This document shows, one piece after another, positions 38,294 to 47,831 of a stretch of DNA of 64,000 bases (its first letter is position 1; each line of letters opens with the position of its first letter). The position numbers and the translations under genes were made by a program. The DNA is from Propionibacteriaceae bacterium. GTDB taxonomy: Bacteria; Actinomycetota; Actinomycetes; Propionibacteriales; Propionibacteriaceae. The stretch is from assembly GCA_031261485.1 (NCBI GenBank), contig JAISJO010000031.1:1-64000 (forward strand), in the 5' to 3' direction. The notes under the pieces are model-generated. The model made no database searches. It had not been told where the DNA came from and saw only the letters and a list, made by a program, of their open reading frames with translations.

Positions 38294-41149
38294 TCAGTCG
38301 GCGAGGTCTGCCAGTCGCACACGCAGATGCCTGTCCCCGTACGCATTGTCCACGCGAGCCACAGGAGGCCAGTACTTGTCCGTGCCCTGCCCCAGAAGCG
38401 GCCCAGGGATGACACCGGTCGGGTAGACGGCTTCCTGGCGGGTGTAAGGATGGGTCCACTCACCGACGAGGCGACGGGCGGGATGCGGAGCGTTGACCAA
38501 AGGATTGTCGGCCTTGTCCCATTGCCCTGATGCGACCTTGTCCATCTCGGCGCGAATAGAAATCATGGCGTCGCAGAACCGGTTCAATTCGGTGAGGGAC
38601 TCAGATTCTGTGGGTTCGACCATAAGGGTTCCCGGCACAGGGAAGCTCATGGTCGGAGCATGAAAGCCGTAGTCAATGAGGCGTTTCGCCACATCGTCCA
38701 CAGTGATTCCCGTGTCATGGGTGAGGTCACGCAAGTCCAGGATGCACTCATGGGCGACCAGACCTGATTCGCCCACATAGAGAGTCGGGAAATAGCCACG
38801 CAACCGAGCCGAGACGTAATTCGCCCCCAAGACAGCGTCACTGGTCGCCTGCTTGAGCCCGCTCGCGCCCAGCGCCGCGATGTACGCATAGGTGATCGGC
38901 AAGAGCCCAGCCGACCCATGGGGCGACCCGGCGACCCAGCCCTGATCGGGCGCGTGCTCAGGGGACGGGGACGGCAAGAAGCCAGCCAAATGCGACTTGA
39001 CCGCGATGGGACCGACCCCAGGCCCGCCACCTCCATGCGGCATCCCAAAGGTCTTGTGCAGGTTCAGATGGCTCGCATCGGCCCCCAGGTCTCCCAGTCG
39101 CACGAGCCCGACCAGTGCGTTGAAGTTGGCCCCATCGACGTACACTTGCCCGCCGACACCGTGAACGACCTCGGCGACCTGGCGGATGTTCGCCTCGTAC
39201 ACGCCGTGGGTCGAGGGGTACGTGATCATGATGGCGGCGATTCTGGTGCCATACTCCCCCACTTTGGCCGCCAAGTCCTCCTGGTCAATCGCTCCATTTG
39301 CGCCGGTGCCGACGTTGACGACGCGCAACCCAGCCAGGGCCGCTGACGCGGCGTTCGTGCCATGGGCAGAGGCCGGAAGCAGGCAGATGTCCCTGGTCTC
39401 GCCTCGGGCCCGGTGATACCGCGTGATGGCCAACAACCCAGCGAACTCACCTTGTGAGCCGGCGTTCGGTGCGAACGAGAGGGCATCGTATCCGGTCAGG
39501 GCGAGGAGCCACTGCCCCAGTTCGTCCATCAGCTCGGCATACCCCTGCGCGTCAGCCTCGGGCGCGTGCGGGTGCAGCGAGGCAAACCCTTCCCGAGTGA
39601 TCGCTTCCATGGCCACAGCCGGATTGAGTTTCATCGTGCACGAGCCCAGCGGGATCATGCCCCTGTCCAAGGCGTAGTCACGGTCAGCCAGGGCCTTCAT
39701 GTACCTCATCATCGCGGTCTCACTGTGATAGGCCGAGAACACCGGCGCTGTGAGGAAGTCCGAGGCACGAGTGTGGTCGCCCAGACGAGAGGCCCCAGAA
39801 GCATTCGGCCCCTTTGGCGTGGCGGTCTTCCCCTGAGCGAGGCCGTCACCTTGCGCCACCAGAACATCCACCAAGATTGCCGCTGCGGACGCCGGCACAC
39901 CCTCACCGAACGTCACGCACACGACGTCGTCACTAGCCGCTCGCACTCCCACCCCACGGTCATGGGCTTGTTCAGCCACGACGCGCGCTCGAGACGTGCG
40001 AATGGCCACAGTGTCGAAGAAGATGTCGCTGACAAGCTCATATCCGGCCTGTTCGACCTCGTCGGCAAAGCGGGACGCCTGGGCGTGGACCTCGTTCGCA
40101 ATCCGGCACAGCCCTTGAGGACCGTGCCACATCGCGTAGAAAGCGGCGGTGACAGCGACGAGGACCTGAGCAGTGCAGATGTTGGAGGTCGCTTTCTCGC
40201 GCCGGATGTGTTGCTCGCGGGTCTGCAAAGCCAAACGGTAGGCCGGGACTGAATCGGCGTCCACGGACTCCCCCACGAGGCGACCAGGAATCTGGCGCTC
40301 CAGGCCGGACTTCACGGCGATGAATCCCGCCGCAGGACCTCCGTACCACAGAGGCGTCCCCAAACGCTGAGCGGAGCCCACCCCCACGTCGGCGCCCCAC
40401 TGGCCTGGTGCAGGCGTCACAGTTGCCGCCAACAGGTCGGCGGTCGCCACCACCAGAGCGCCCTTCGCATGGACAGCGTCGGCCAAAGAGCGCAAAGACG
40501 CCACAGAACGCATGTGCCCCAAGGCCCCAAATTGCGCGACGACAACCGCAAACGGAGTCTCTTCAGCCACCGCAGACTCTACATCGTCTGCCACCACGAC
40601 CCTGAGATCAAGTGCCGCGCAACGGGTGGAGACAACATCGAGAGTCGCCGGGTACACACGGGCATCCACGATGACGCAATCGCCAGTCTTGACCGCTCGA
40701 CGAGCCAGCGCCACTGCCTCGCCAGCAGCAGTCGCCTCATCCAAGAGGGAAGCCGTAGCCACAGGCAGCCCCATGAGGTCGGACACGAGGGTTTGGAAGG
40801 CCATGAGCACCTCCAGGCGTCCCTGGGAGATTTCGGCCTGGTAAGGGGTGTACGCCGTGTACCACGACGGGTTCTCCACTACGTTGCGTCGAATGACTGC
40901 AGGCGTCAGAGTGGGAAAGTGGCCCAACCCGTACATCGGAACCGTGAGATGGTTCTTCGCCGCCAATTCGTGCAACCGGTCGGTGACCTGTGCTTCGTCC
41001 AGAGGGTCGGGAAGACTCAGTTCTGTGCGCATCATCAGATCGGGCGGAATGGCCGAATCAACGAGGTCCTCTTCACTGGCGATCCCGATGACCTCCAGGG
41101 CCTTGGCCCGGTCTTCTCTATTCCATCCGACATGGCGCTCAATGAACAC
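38294..41149 (-). CDS. gcvP: Glycine dehydrogenase (decarboxylating), P-protein
   Basis: A 951-aa protein, the length of homodimeric P-protein. ATG after GAGGAGGAA. The PLP lysine lies in 'LNLHKTFGMPHGGGGPG', and 'GYDALSFAPNAGSQGEFAG' is the conserved C-terminal half motif. It decarboxylates glycine and loads the aminomethyl group onto GcvH. It is the last gene of a minus-strand set with gcvH, an FHA gene and two MerR genes. No glycine riboswitch was recognised in the 107 bp upstream. Confidence 0.97.
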   Translation of the reverse strand: MFIERHVGWNREDRAKALEVIGIASEEDLVDSAIPPDLMMRTELSLPDPLDEAQVTDRLHELAAKNHLTVPMYGLGHFPTLTPAVIRRNVVENPSWYTAYTPYQAEISQGRLEVLMAFQTLVSDLMGLPVATASLLDEATAAGEAVALARRAVKTGDCVIVDARVYPATLDVVSTRCAALDLRVVVADDVESAVAEETPFAVVVAQFGALGHMRSVASLRSLADAVHAKGALVVATADLLAATVTPAPGQWGADVGVGSAQRLGTPLWYGGPAAGFIAVKSGLERQIPGRLVGESVDADSVPAYRLALQTREQHIRREKATSNICTAQVLVAVTAAFYAMWHGPQGLCRIANEVHAQASRFADEVEQAGYELVSDIFFDTVAIRTSRARVVAEQAHDRGVGVRAASDDVVCVTFGEGVPASAAAILVDVLVAQGDGLAQGKTATPKGPNASGASRLGDHTRASDFLTAPVFSAYHSETAMMRYMKALADRDYALDRGMIPLGSCTMKLNPAVAMEAITREGFASLHPHAPEADAQGYAELMDELGQWLLALTGYDALSFAPNAGSQGEFAGLLAITRYHRARGETRDICLLPASAHGTNAASAALAGLRVVNVGTGANGAIDQEDLAAKVGEYGTRIAAIMITYPSTHGVYEANIRQVAEVVHGVGGQVYVDGANFNALVGLVRLGDLGADASHLNLHKTFGMPHGGGGPGVGPIAVKSHLAGFLPSPSPEHAPDQGWVAGSPHGSAGLLPITYAYIAALGASGLKQATSDAVLGANYVSARLRGYFPTLYVGESGLVAHECILDLRDLTHDTGITVDDVAKRLIDYGFHAPTMSFPVPGTLMVEPTESESLTELNRFCDAMISIRAEMDKVASGQWDKADNPLVNAPHPARRLVGEWTHPYTRQEAVYPTGVIPGPLLGQGTDKYWPPVARVDNAYGDRHLRVRLADLAD

Positions 41150-41256
41150 ATTTCCTCCTCAAGTCAACGGATAGCTTACCGACCCGAAGGAATCACGCAG
41201 TCATTTGGCGCCCGGCAGCCCGTCGCCATCGGAGGGCGACCATGACCGGGACAGTC

Positions 41257-41781
41257 TCACGCCACACGGCGCAACTTGCGCCTCTCGGACAATTCATCGG
41301 TCCACGTTTCGTCAGGGCTGCGCGTGGGGAGTTGGGCGAGGGTGCCTTCGATATCGTGCCACACACCGGACAAAGCGATGGCAAACATGGCTTGTCCGCC
41401 TTTGAGGAGGTCGATGATTTCGTGGTCCTCCGTGGCCTCGAAGACGGAGGTGCCGTCAGAAATGAGGGTGATCTGCGTCAAGTCAGAGGTGCCGCGCGCT
41501 CGCACATGAGCAATGGCCAAGCGAATTTGTTGAAGTGAGATGCCGGTGTCAATGAGGCGTTTGATGACTTTGAGCAGAAGCAGGTCGCGGAATGAGTAGA
41601 GGCGCTGCGTTCCCGAGCCCTCGGCCATGCGAATCTCGGGCACAACCAAGCCAGTGCGTGCCCAGTAGTCGAGTTGACGGTACGTGATACCCACCGCCGC
41701 ACATGCGACGGGGCCCCTGTATCCGACTTCTGGAGAGATCGCTGAGTAATCGCCTTCAAAGAGGGTGTCCTGGTTGTCCAT
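41257..41781 (-). CDS. MerR-family regulator (Rv1830-like)
   Basis: A 174-aa protein with ATG after GGAAGG. A MerR helix-turn-helix ('GITYRQLDYWARTGLVVPEIR') is followed by 'RLYSFRDLLLLKVIKRLIDTGISLQQIRLAI' (motif core 'YSFRDLLLLKVIKRL') and an effector region without Cys. The class is conserved between gcvH and gcvP in actinobacteria. Its targets are unclear; the position suggests a part in glycine cleavage or growth control. Confidence 0.87.
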   Translation of the reverse strand: MDNQDTLFEGDYSAISPEVGYRGPVACAAVGITYRQLDYWARTGLVVPEIRMAEGSGTQRLYSFRDLLLLKVIKRLIDTGISLQQIRLAIAHVRARGTSDLTQITLISDGTSVFEATEDHEIIDLLKGGQAMFAIALSGVWHDIEGTLAQLPTRSPDETWTDELSERRKLRRVA

Positions 41782-41928
41782 GGAGTGCCTTCCGACATCG
41801 TTCGAGGAACACGCTATTGCCGTGCCCGAACCGATTCAACGACCGTGGCCTTCTACGGCGTGGCGAGGGGCAAAGTCTGAACCAGAAGTGAAGAAAACGC
41901 GGTGGTCACAATGCGGGACAAGACTGCA

Positions 41929-42621
41929 TCACGCATCGCGGGCGTTGTCAAGAGCCACTTGAAGCAGAGCCGCATGGGCTTGCATCATGAACTCCGCGAC
42001 CTCGTAAATCGCCTGGCGGGCCCTTTCCGGGCGGTGGTTGTAGGGTGCCACTGCGTATTGAATCAACTCCACTTCCCTATCCGCAGCGATCTTGAGAATA
42101 CGCATCTGCCGGGCGTCGATGCCCCAGGGGGCGAACCGCGAGGCTACGACAGCAAGAGTGAATGCTTCCCATCCGTAGTGAGCAGTGCCTCGGCGCAATC
42201 GGATAATGCCTTGACGTTCCAACTCCACGAGAGTCGCCTCAGTCAGGCCGCTGCGTGCCAACAATTCGTCGCGCGTGAGTCGCATCTGTGGGCGTGGCCC
42301 CCCAATACTGGGTTCAGGCTGGAGGTGTGCGGCACGCGGTGGTTCCACAGGCTCTGGCATGACCGGTTCGATACCTTGGTCGATGAGGTCGAGATTCTCC
42401 TTGATGACTTTCAGAGGCAAGAAATTATCCCTCTGCGCATTCAGAATGTAGCGCAGGCGCTCCACATCGGCTTTGGAATAGCGGCGAAAACCCGACGGGA
42501 GGCGCTCAGGAGTGATAAGTCCCGATGTCTCCAAAAAGCGGATTTTAGAAATCGCCACATCCCCAAACTCAGGACGCAGCAACTCTTGCACTTTACCGAT
42601 GGACAGCCCCTGAGCCGCCAT
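41929..42621 (-). CDS. MerR-family regulator (Rv1828-like)
   Basis: A 230-aa protein; ATG at 42621 overlaps the FHA gene stop (TGATG). The winged helix ('LSIGKVQELLRPEFGDVAIS', 'SGLITPERLPSGFRRY') is followed by a second helical domain ('MRLTRDELLARSGLTEATL'). It matches mycobacterial Rv1828, a dimeric MerR regulator. The DUF151 nuclease gene found after it in mycobacteria is missing; 147 bp of non-coding DNA replace it. Confidence 0.87.
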   Translation of the reverse strand: MAAQGLSIGKVQELLRPEFGDVAISKIRFLETSGLITPERLPSGFRRYSKADVERLRYILNAQRDNFLPLKVIKENLDLIDQGIEPVMPEPVEPPRAAHLQPEPSIGGPRPQMRLTRDELLARSGLTEATLVELERQGIIRLRRGTAHYGWEAFTLAVVASRFAPWGIDARQMRILKIAADREVELIQYAVAPYNHRPERARQAIYEVAEFMMQAHAALLQVALDNARDA

Positions 42622-43106
42622 CACTCAACTCCGGCTGACCCCAAGAAGAAGACCATCTTGAACTTGCCAATCTGCACCTCGTCCCCGTTGCGCAAGAGCA
42701 CAGGCTCGCGCAGAAGAATGCGATTGACATAAGTTCCGTTGAGTGATCCAGCGTCCTCGACTGCGAACGAACCCTGGTCACGAGTGAAAACGGCGTGTTT
42801 GCGGGAGACAGTGACGTCATCAAGGAAGATATCGGATTTCGGATGGCGCCCTGCAATGTCTTGGTCGTCTTGCAAGAGGAACCGTTGTCCCGTGCCGGGA
42901 CCCTTCTCCACAATCAACAGCGCCGAGCCTGTAGGCAGGGACTCCAGGGCGTGGATATCTTCGGTGCTCAGCTCGTCAGTCAGCGTCTGATCGTCCAATG
43001 TGGGCATGACCATCGTGGACTCAACCTGGCTCAACCGCATTCCGCACTGGGAGCAAAACTTGGCATCGTCCGGCAACTGAAAACCACAGGAAGGACAGGT
43101 AATCAT
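42621..43106 (-). CDS. GarA/OdhI-like FHA protein with N-terminal zinc ribbon
   Basis: A 161-aa protein; ATG at 43106 follows AAAGGAG. Residues 1-25 hold two CxxC pairs (C4, C7, C18, C21). A linker with candidate phospho-Thr (T36, T41, T43) leads to an FHA domain (about 65-150) with 'AGRHPKSDIFLDD', 'VSRKHAVF' and 'SLNGTYVN'. In mycobacteria GarA, when unphosphorylated, inhibits 2-oxoglutarate dehydrogenase and controls glutamate metabolism. The exact 'ETTS' phosphorylation motif is not seen here. It lies between gcvH and the MerR gene, the conserved place. Confidence 0.88.
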   Translation of the reverse strand: MITCPSCGFQLPDDAKFCSQCGMRLSQVESTMVMPTLDDQTLTDELSTEDIHALESLPTGSALLIVEKGPGTGQRFLLQDDQDIAGRHPKSDIFLDDVTVSRKHAVFTRDQGSFAVEDAGSLNGTYVNRILLREPVLLRNGDEVQIGKFKMVFFLGSAGVE

Positions 43107-43180
43107 GTTGGCTCCTTTCGGTGACAAGTTTACCTAAGCTTTAGGTGTTGCGGGCACCTTTACTCAACAAGATTGGACAA

Positions 43181-43564
43181 TCAGGCAAACTGAACTCCAT
43201 ATGCAGCGGAATCAAGCAGACCGTCCAGTTCTTCAGAGTCAGACATGTCCACCTCGAAAAGCCAGCCATCGCCGTAAGGGTCCTCGTTGACGAGGTCGGG
43301 CGACTCGGCGACTGCTTCGTTGATGCGCGCAATGACACCGCTGACAGGGCTAAAGACTTCGGACACCGACTTTGTCGATTCCAGTTCAGCGACGGAATCC
43401 CCCGCTCTCACGGCATCGCCTGGGTCGGGCAGGGACACGAAGACGACATCGCCCAAGGCAGATGCGGCATAGTCGGTGATCCCCACGCGCACAGTTGTGT
43501 CATTTCCCTCTTTGACCCACTCGTGGTCAGCGGTGTACCTCAGGTCTTCGGGATAGTCGGCCAT
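43181..43564 (-). CDS. gcvH: Glycine cleavage system H protein
   Basis: A 127-aa protein; ATG at 43564 (an extra ATG lies one codon upstream) after AAGGAG. The lipoyl-lysine is in 'AELESTKSVSEVFSPVSG', and 'YTADHEWV' and 'GDGWLFEVDM' are standard. It shuttles the aminomethyl intermediate between P- and T-proteins. gcvT is not in the window. Confidence 0.95.
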   Translation of the reverse strand: MADYPEDLRYTADHEWVKEGNDTTVRVGITDYAASALGDVVFVSLPDPGDAVRAGDSVAELESTKSVSEVFSPVSGVIARINEAVAESPDLVNEDPYGDGWLFEVDMSDSEELDGLLDSAAYGVQFA

Positions 43565-43653
43565 CATTCTCCTTGTCATAGGTCCCATCCCATTGTGTCG
43601 CATGGGAAGGCAGTTGTCATGTGCTTGTCTCAATGAGCGCAGTGCACGGTTGA

Positions 43654-44262
43654 TCAGGCATTCTCCACTGGTGTACGACGGATGAAGGAGATGCCCTGGT
43701 ACATGTACAGGATGCCAGCCCACCAATACAGGAAAGTGGCCCATATGGCGACAGCCCATCCCATGACGAGGAAGACACTCGCGCCGTGGAAAGACTGCAT
43801 GCCGAGCAGAATGCACGGGAAGGCGTACAGCAGACAGAACGTGGCAATCTTTCCAAGGAAATGCACAGGCAGAGACGAGTAGCCACGCTTGCGCAGGCTC
43901 GGCAGCAAGGCGGCCAGCATCACGTCGCGGGCGATGACCAGAATCACCAAGACCCAGGGCAGGAATCCTCGGGCGGCAAGGGCGATGATGATCGCGCAAA
44001 TGTACACTCGGTCAGCGATGGGGTCGAGGACCTGTCCCAGTCGTGACACCTGGTGCAGAGTGCGGGCGAGCCACCCGTCGAAGAAGTCAGTCAGAGACGC
44101 CACCGCGATGACGACGACCGCCCACACATCCCAATGCGGTCCGAGGACGAACCAGAGGAAGAGAGGCACTCCCAGCAGACGGATGAAACTGAGGACGTTG
44201 GGAACGGTCCATATTCTCGTCGTGTCGTACGGCACAGGCTCAGCAGAGGGAGTTTCACTCAT
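43654..44262 (-). CDS. CDP-alcohol phosphatidyltransferase (PgsA2/Rv1822-like)
   Basis: A 202-aa membrane protein; ATG at 44262 overlaps the HIT gene stop. The motif D-x2-D-G-x2-A-R-x8-G-x3-D-x3-D is complete ('DFFDGWLART', 'GQVLDPIADR'). Five to six hydrophobic helices follow. Overall sequence fits mycobacterial Rv1822 rather than the phosphatidylinositol-phosphate synthase usually found next to the HIT gene. It could make phosphatidylglycerol phosphate or act as an actinobacterial cardiolipin synthase. Confidence 0.85.
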   Translation of the reverse strand: MSETPSAEPVPYDTTRIWTVPNVLSFIRLLGVPLFLWFVLGPHWDVWAVVVIAVASLTDFFDGWLARTLHQVSRLGQVLDPIADRVYICAIIIALAARGFLPWVLVILVIARDVMLAALLPSLRKRGYSSLPVHFLGKIATFCLLYAFPCILLGMQSFHGASVFLVMGWAVAIWATFLYWWAGILYMYQGISFIRRTPVENA

Positions 44263-44807
44263 GACCATGCTCCTGACAAGGTGTTTCGCGTGTCGGATAA
44301 GAGGGAAGGAAGAGCCTTGGTCGCGGCGATGATGGGGAAGAAATTGGAATCCCCACCCCATCGAGGGACGATGTGCTGATGCAGGTGAGCGGCAATCCCT
44401 GCACCCGCGACCGCACCTTGGTTCATGCCCAGATTGAACCCGTCGGGCTTGAGGGCTCTGCGGGTGACCTCCATGGCCTTTCTGGTCAGTTCAGCGATTT
44501 CCACGGTCTCTTCCAGCGTCAGCTCGGTGTAGTCCGCGACATGACGGTAGGGACACACGAGGACATGTCCGGGGTTGTACGGGAAGAGATTCAGCAAGAC
44601 GTAGGCAGTGTCTCCCCGGTGAACGATGAGTCCGTCCTCGTCGGTCCTGGCAGGTGCGGCGCAAAAAGGGCACACAGGGGTCGACTCACCCGTGTCATGA
44701 TGGGAATCGATGTACGCCATGCGGTGCGGGGTCCACAGGCGCTCGAAACCATCCTCAACCCCTGCGAAGGCGGAGGCTGCTTCGATGACGGGCTGAGTCT
44801 CGCTCAT
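44259..44807 (-). CDS. HIT-family AP4A phosphorylase-like protein
   Basis: A 182-aa protein. ATG at 44807, four bases after the thrS stop. A zinc-like 'CPFCAAPARTDEDG' near residue 45 and the histidine triad 'HLHQHIVPRW' mark the Rv2613c group, which phosphorolyses diadenosine tetraphosphate. ThrRS can make AP4A, so the thrS-HIT pairing is functionally sensible. Confidence 0.9.
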   Translation of the reverse strand: MSETQPVIEAASAFAGVEDGFERLWTPHRMAYIDSHHDTGESTPVCPFCAAPARTDEDGLIVHRGDTAYVLLNLFPYNPGHVLVCPYRHVADYTELTLEETVEIAELTRKAMEVTRRALKPDGFNLGMNQGAVAGAGIAAHLHQHIVPRWGGDSNFFPIIAATKALPSLLSDTRNTLSGAWS

Positions 44808-44811
44808 GGCA

Positions 44812-46797
44812 CTATGTCCGATTGACGATGACGGCCAGGATTTCGTCGATGGCTTGGGCCACCGGGACGCCGTTCTTCTGAGTCCCGTCACGATAGCGGA
44901 AGGACACAGCGCTCATCGCGACGTCATCAGCCCCAGCGATGAGCATGAAGGGCACCTTCGACTTGGTCGCATTGCGAATCTTCTTCTGCATGCGGTCCTC
45001 AGAGTCATCCAGTTCCACGCGAACACCCTGAGCGCGAAGTCGGCCGAGCACATCGCCCAAGTAGTCGTTGAAATCAGAGGCCACGGGGATGCCCACCACC
45101 TGAACAGGCGCCAGCCAGGCCGGGAAAGCCCCCGCATAATGCTCAGTGAGCACAGCAACCCACCGTTCGATGGAACCGAACAAGGCACGATGAATCATGA
45201 CAGGACGTTGGTGGGAGCCGTCAGGGGCGGTGTACTCCAACTCGAAACGCTCGGGCAGGTTGAAGTCCAACTGGATGGTGGACACCTGCCAGGTGCGTCC
45301 GATGGCGTCCTTGACCTGAACGGAGATCTTCGGACCGTAGAAAGCGGCGCCGCCCGGATCAGGGACCAGGGCCAGCCCGGAGTCTTCCGCGACTTGGCGC
45401 AGCGTCTCGGTCGCTTCGTCCCACGTCTCGTCGTCGCCCACAAACTTCTCAGGATTCTTGGTGCTCAATTCGAGGTAAAAATCGGTGAATCCGTAGTCGC
45501 CCAACAAATCCAGAACAAAAGTCAGCAGAGACGTCAGCTCGGACTTCATCTGGTCGCGCGTGCAGTAAATGTGGGCGTCGTCCTGGGTGAAGCCGCGTGC
45601 GCGCAGCATCCCTTGGACCACGCCGGACTTCTCATACCTGTACACGGTTCCGAACTCGAACAGGCGCAGAGGCAATTCGCGGTACGAGCGCTGGCGGGAA
45701 CGGAAGATGAGGTTGTGCATGGGGCAATTCATGGGCTTGAGGTAATAGTCCTGGCCTGCCTTGCGAACAGTGCCATCCTCGTTGAGTTCCTCATCCAGGT
45801 GCATCCCAGGGTACATTGCCTCTTTGTACCAGTCGAGGTGCCCGGAAATCTCGTAGAGCTGGCCCTTCGTGATGTGAGGGGTGTTGACGAAGGAGTACCC
45901 GGCTTCGATGTGGCGCTTGCGGGAGTATTGCTCCATCTCCATGCGCACGATGCCACCCTTGGGATGGAAAACGCTCAGTCCAGGCCCGATCTCCTCGGGG
46001 AAGGAGAACAGGTCCAACTCAGCCCCCAGCTTGCGATGGTCGCGTTTGGCGGCCTCCTCCATGCGGGTTTGGTAAGCGACGAGGTCCTCCTTGGAGGCCC
46101 ACGCCGTCCCGTACACCCTCTGCAAGGTGTCGTTCGCCTGGTTCCCACGCCAGTAGGCCGCAGACGTCTTCGTGAGAGCGACCGCAGGAATGTAGCCGGT
46201 GTGGGGGACGTGCGGACCACGGCACAGGTCTTTCCAGGCCACAGAGCCGTCACGGCGGACATTGTCGTACATGGTCAGCTCAGCTCCACCGACCTCGACG
46301 CTCGCCCCTTCTTCAGTGTGGGACCCCTTGTCACAGATGAGTTCCAACTTGTACGGCTCATTGACTTCTTCGATGCGGGCCTCTTCCTCGGTCACGACTC
46401 GACGCACAAAACGCTGGCGTTCTTTGAGGATACGTATCATGGACTTCTCAATGGTCTTGAGATCCTCAGGGGTGAGCGGGTCCACTCGGAAGTCGTAATA
46501 GAAGCCGTCGGTGATGGGCGGGCCCACCCCCAACTTAGCTTGCGTGAAAACGCTCTGGAGGGCCTGGGCGGTCACGTGCGCGGCTGAGTGTCGAATGATG
46601 CTCAGCCCTTCGTCGCTCGTCGCCAGAACAGGCTCGACTTCGGCTCCGTCCGGGACGGGGGTGGCCAAATCCACAGTGGTTCCGGCGACTTTCATAGCCA
46701 CGATTGCGTGGTCGTCGCCGAACAGCGTGAGCCCGGTAGTGTCCGTGTCCACCGCCTGCTCGATTCGCTCGTTGCCTCGTATGACAGTGATGGACAT
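44812..46797 (-). CDS. thrS: Threonine-tRNA ligase
   Basis: A 661-aa class II synthetase; ATG at 46797 follows GGAAAGGAAG. A degenerate TGS domain (about 1-65) is followed by the editing domain ('[11 protein letters not shown]'), the catalytic core ('[20 protein letters not shown]' region, '[10 protein letters not shown]') and the anticodon-binding domain. It charges tRNA-Thr and edits Ser-tRNA. No T-box leader was seen upstream. Confidence 0.96.
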   Translation of the reverse strand: MSITVIRGNERIEQAVDTDTTGLTLFGDDHAIVAMKVAGTTVDLATPVPDGAEVEPVLATSDEGLSIIRHSAAHVTAQALQSVFTQAKLGVGPPITDGFYYDFRVDPLTPEDLKTIEKSMIRILKERQRFVRRVVTEEEARIEEVNEPYKLELICDKGSHTEEGASVEVGGAELTMYDNVRRDGSVAWKDLCRGPHVPHTGYIPAVALTKTSAAYWRGNQANDTLQRVYGTAWASKEDLVAYQTRMEEAAKRDHRKLGAELDLFSFPEEIGPGLSVFHPKGGIVRMEMEQYSRKRHIEAGYSFVNTPHITKGQLYEISGHLDWYKEAMYPGMHLDEELNEDGTVRKAGQDYYLKPMNCPMHNLIFRSRQRSYRELPLRLFEFGTVYRYEKSGVVQGMLRARGFTQDDAHIYCTRDQMKSELTSLLTFVLDLLGDYGFTDFYLELSTKNPEKFVGDDETWDEATETLRQVAEDSGLALVPDPGGAAFYGPKISVQVKDAIGRTWQVSTIQLDFNLPERFELEYTAPDGSHQRPVMIHRALFGSIERWVAVLTEHYAGAFPAWLAPVQVVGIPVASDFNDYLGDVLGRLRAQGVRVELDDSEDRMQKKIRNATKSKVPFMLIAGADDVAMSAVSFRYRDGTQKNGVPVAQAIDEILAVIVNRT

Positions 46798-46935
46798 TTC
46801 TTCCTTTCCGGGGCGGCATACCTGGCCGCACACCATCCTATTCTGCCCGATTCCGCAAAATATGCCGAATGACACCCCGCCCGCACTCATTGTGACTGTC
46901 GGGGAACAGATAAGGAGCAATGCCGCTAAACAGTG

Positions 46936-46947
46936 TCCTCTAGAGGA
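46936..46947. repeat. Perfect 12-bp palindrome upstream of thrS
   Basis: TCCTCTAGAGGA lies in the hpf-thrS gap, about 22 bp after the hpf stop and 140 bp before the thrS start. It could be a protein-binding site. The remainder of the gap shows no gene. Confidence 0.6.
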
Positions 46948-46968
46948 TTCTCAGTGGTTCCCTATCGC

Positions 46969-47586
46969 CTACTCCGACAGCTTGAGGTGAATGACGCCGT
47001 AATCGTAGGCCTTGCGGCGGTAGACCACCGACGGAAGCGCGGAGTCGGTGTCGACGTACAAGAAGAAGTCGTGGCCGACCAATTCCATTTCGTCGAGAGC
47101 CTGGGCCAGGGTGAGCGGGGTGGAATAGAACATCTTCTCGCGCACAACCATGGGGCCGTCGCCTTGGATTTCCAATCCGGCGATCTTCTTGACGGGCACC
47201 GATGCTGACGGTTCGGTCGCGGGAGGAACGCTCGGGCTGACCTCCGCAGAGGGGTCGACAAAACCGACCTTGCGCAGATTGCGATGTTCACGGCGACGGT
47301 CAGCAGCTTTGCGAAGTTGGGCCTTGAGATGGTCGAAAGCGCCGTCGAAGGCGGCGGTCTTGGAATCGGCGGTCGCCTCGGCACGGACCACCGGCCCCTT
47401 GCCTATCAGCGTGATCTCCACGCGAATCGACTCCGCTGTCCCCCGCTTCTCCTGGGTTTGCTGCGCTTGAACTTCAGCGCGAATGACCTTGTCAACACGG
47501 GAGTCGAGTTCGGCCATCTTCTTCTCGACAGCTTCTCGGAAAGTGTCGGTGATTTGGATCTTGCGGCCAGTGACGGTGACGTCCAT
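46969..47586 (-). CDS. hpf: Ribosome hibernation promoting factor, long form
   Basis: A 205-aa protein; ATG at 47586 follows AAGGAGG. The S30AE domain (about 1-105, 'GRKIQITDTFREAVEKKMAEL') is followed by a Pro/Ser/Val-rich linker and a C-terminal dimerisation domain ('VREKMFYSTPLTLAQALDEM'). Long HPF joins two 70S ribosomes into inactive 100S particles in stationary phase. Confidence 0.94.
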   Translation of the reverse strand: MDVTVTGRKIQITDTFREAVEKKMAELDSRVDKVIRAEVQAQQTQEKRGTAESIRVEITLIGKGPVVRAEATADSKTAAFDGAFDHLKAQLRKAADRRREHRNLRKVGFVDPSAEVSPSVPPATEPSASVPVKKIAGLEIQGDGPMVVREKMFYSTPLTLAQALDEMELVGHDFFLYVDTDSALPSVVYRRKAYDYGVIHLKLSE

Positions 47587-47729
47587 GATTCCTCCTTGAA
47601 GTCGGGCCCCATTGGGGATTACTCCTACCGTACCGCCAGTAGGTGTCCAATGCACCGTTTCTTCCCATGGAAATCGCCGATTCTGGCTAAACAGTTCTTC
47701 CGACGCGGGCACCAGTATGTCTTTTGTCC

Positions 47730-47808
47730 GTAACCCAGCGCGACTGGACCGTAACACTGGGACGAACAAACTTACGCGACCGTAACAAGATTCCCAGTGT
47801 CGCGTAAC
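47730..47808. promoter_or_regulatory. Phased GTAAC boxes upstream of amtB
   Basis: GTAAC begins at 47730, 47751, 47782 and 47804. The steps of 21, 31 and 22 bp are close to whole helical turns, so all lie on one DNA face. On the minus strand two copies read GTTAC-N17-GTTAC and GTTAC-N6-GTAAG, which recalls GlnR sites. A palindrome TTACG-CGAC-CGTAA spans 47772-47785, and a 9-bp inverted repeat pairs 47754-47762 with 47792-47800. Confidence 0.6.
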
Positions 47809-47831
47809 GAACAGGCGAAAGAGTCCTACCT

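Noticed and set aside
41150-41256. Possible glycine riboswitch before gcvP
   Set aside because: The 107-bp region shows neither the paired aptamer motifs nor a terminator/antiterminator; gcvP is probably regulated otherwise.
44806-46587. 593-codon plus-strand frame opposite thrS
   Set aside because: It is the antisense of a well conserved synthetase; no domain or ribosome site.
46798-46968. Possible T-box leader upstream of thrS
   Set aside because: No T-box motif or specifier loop is visible.
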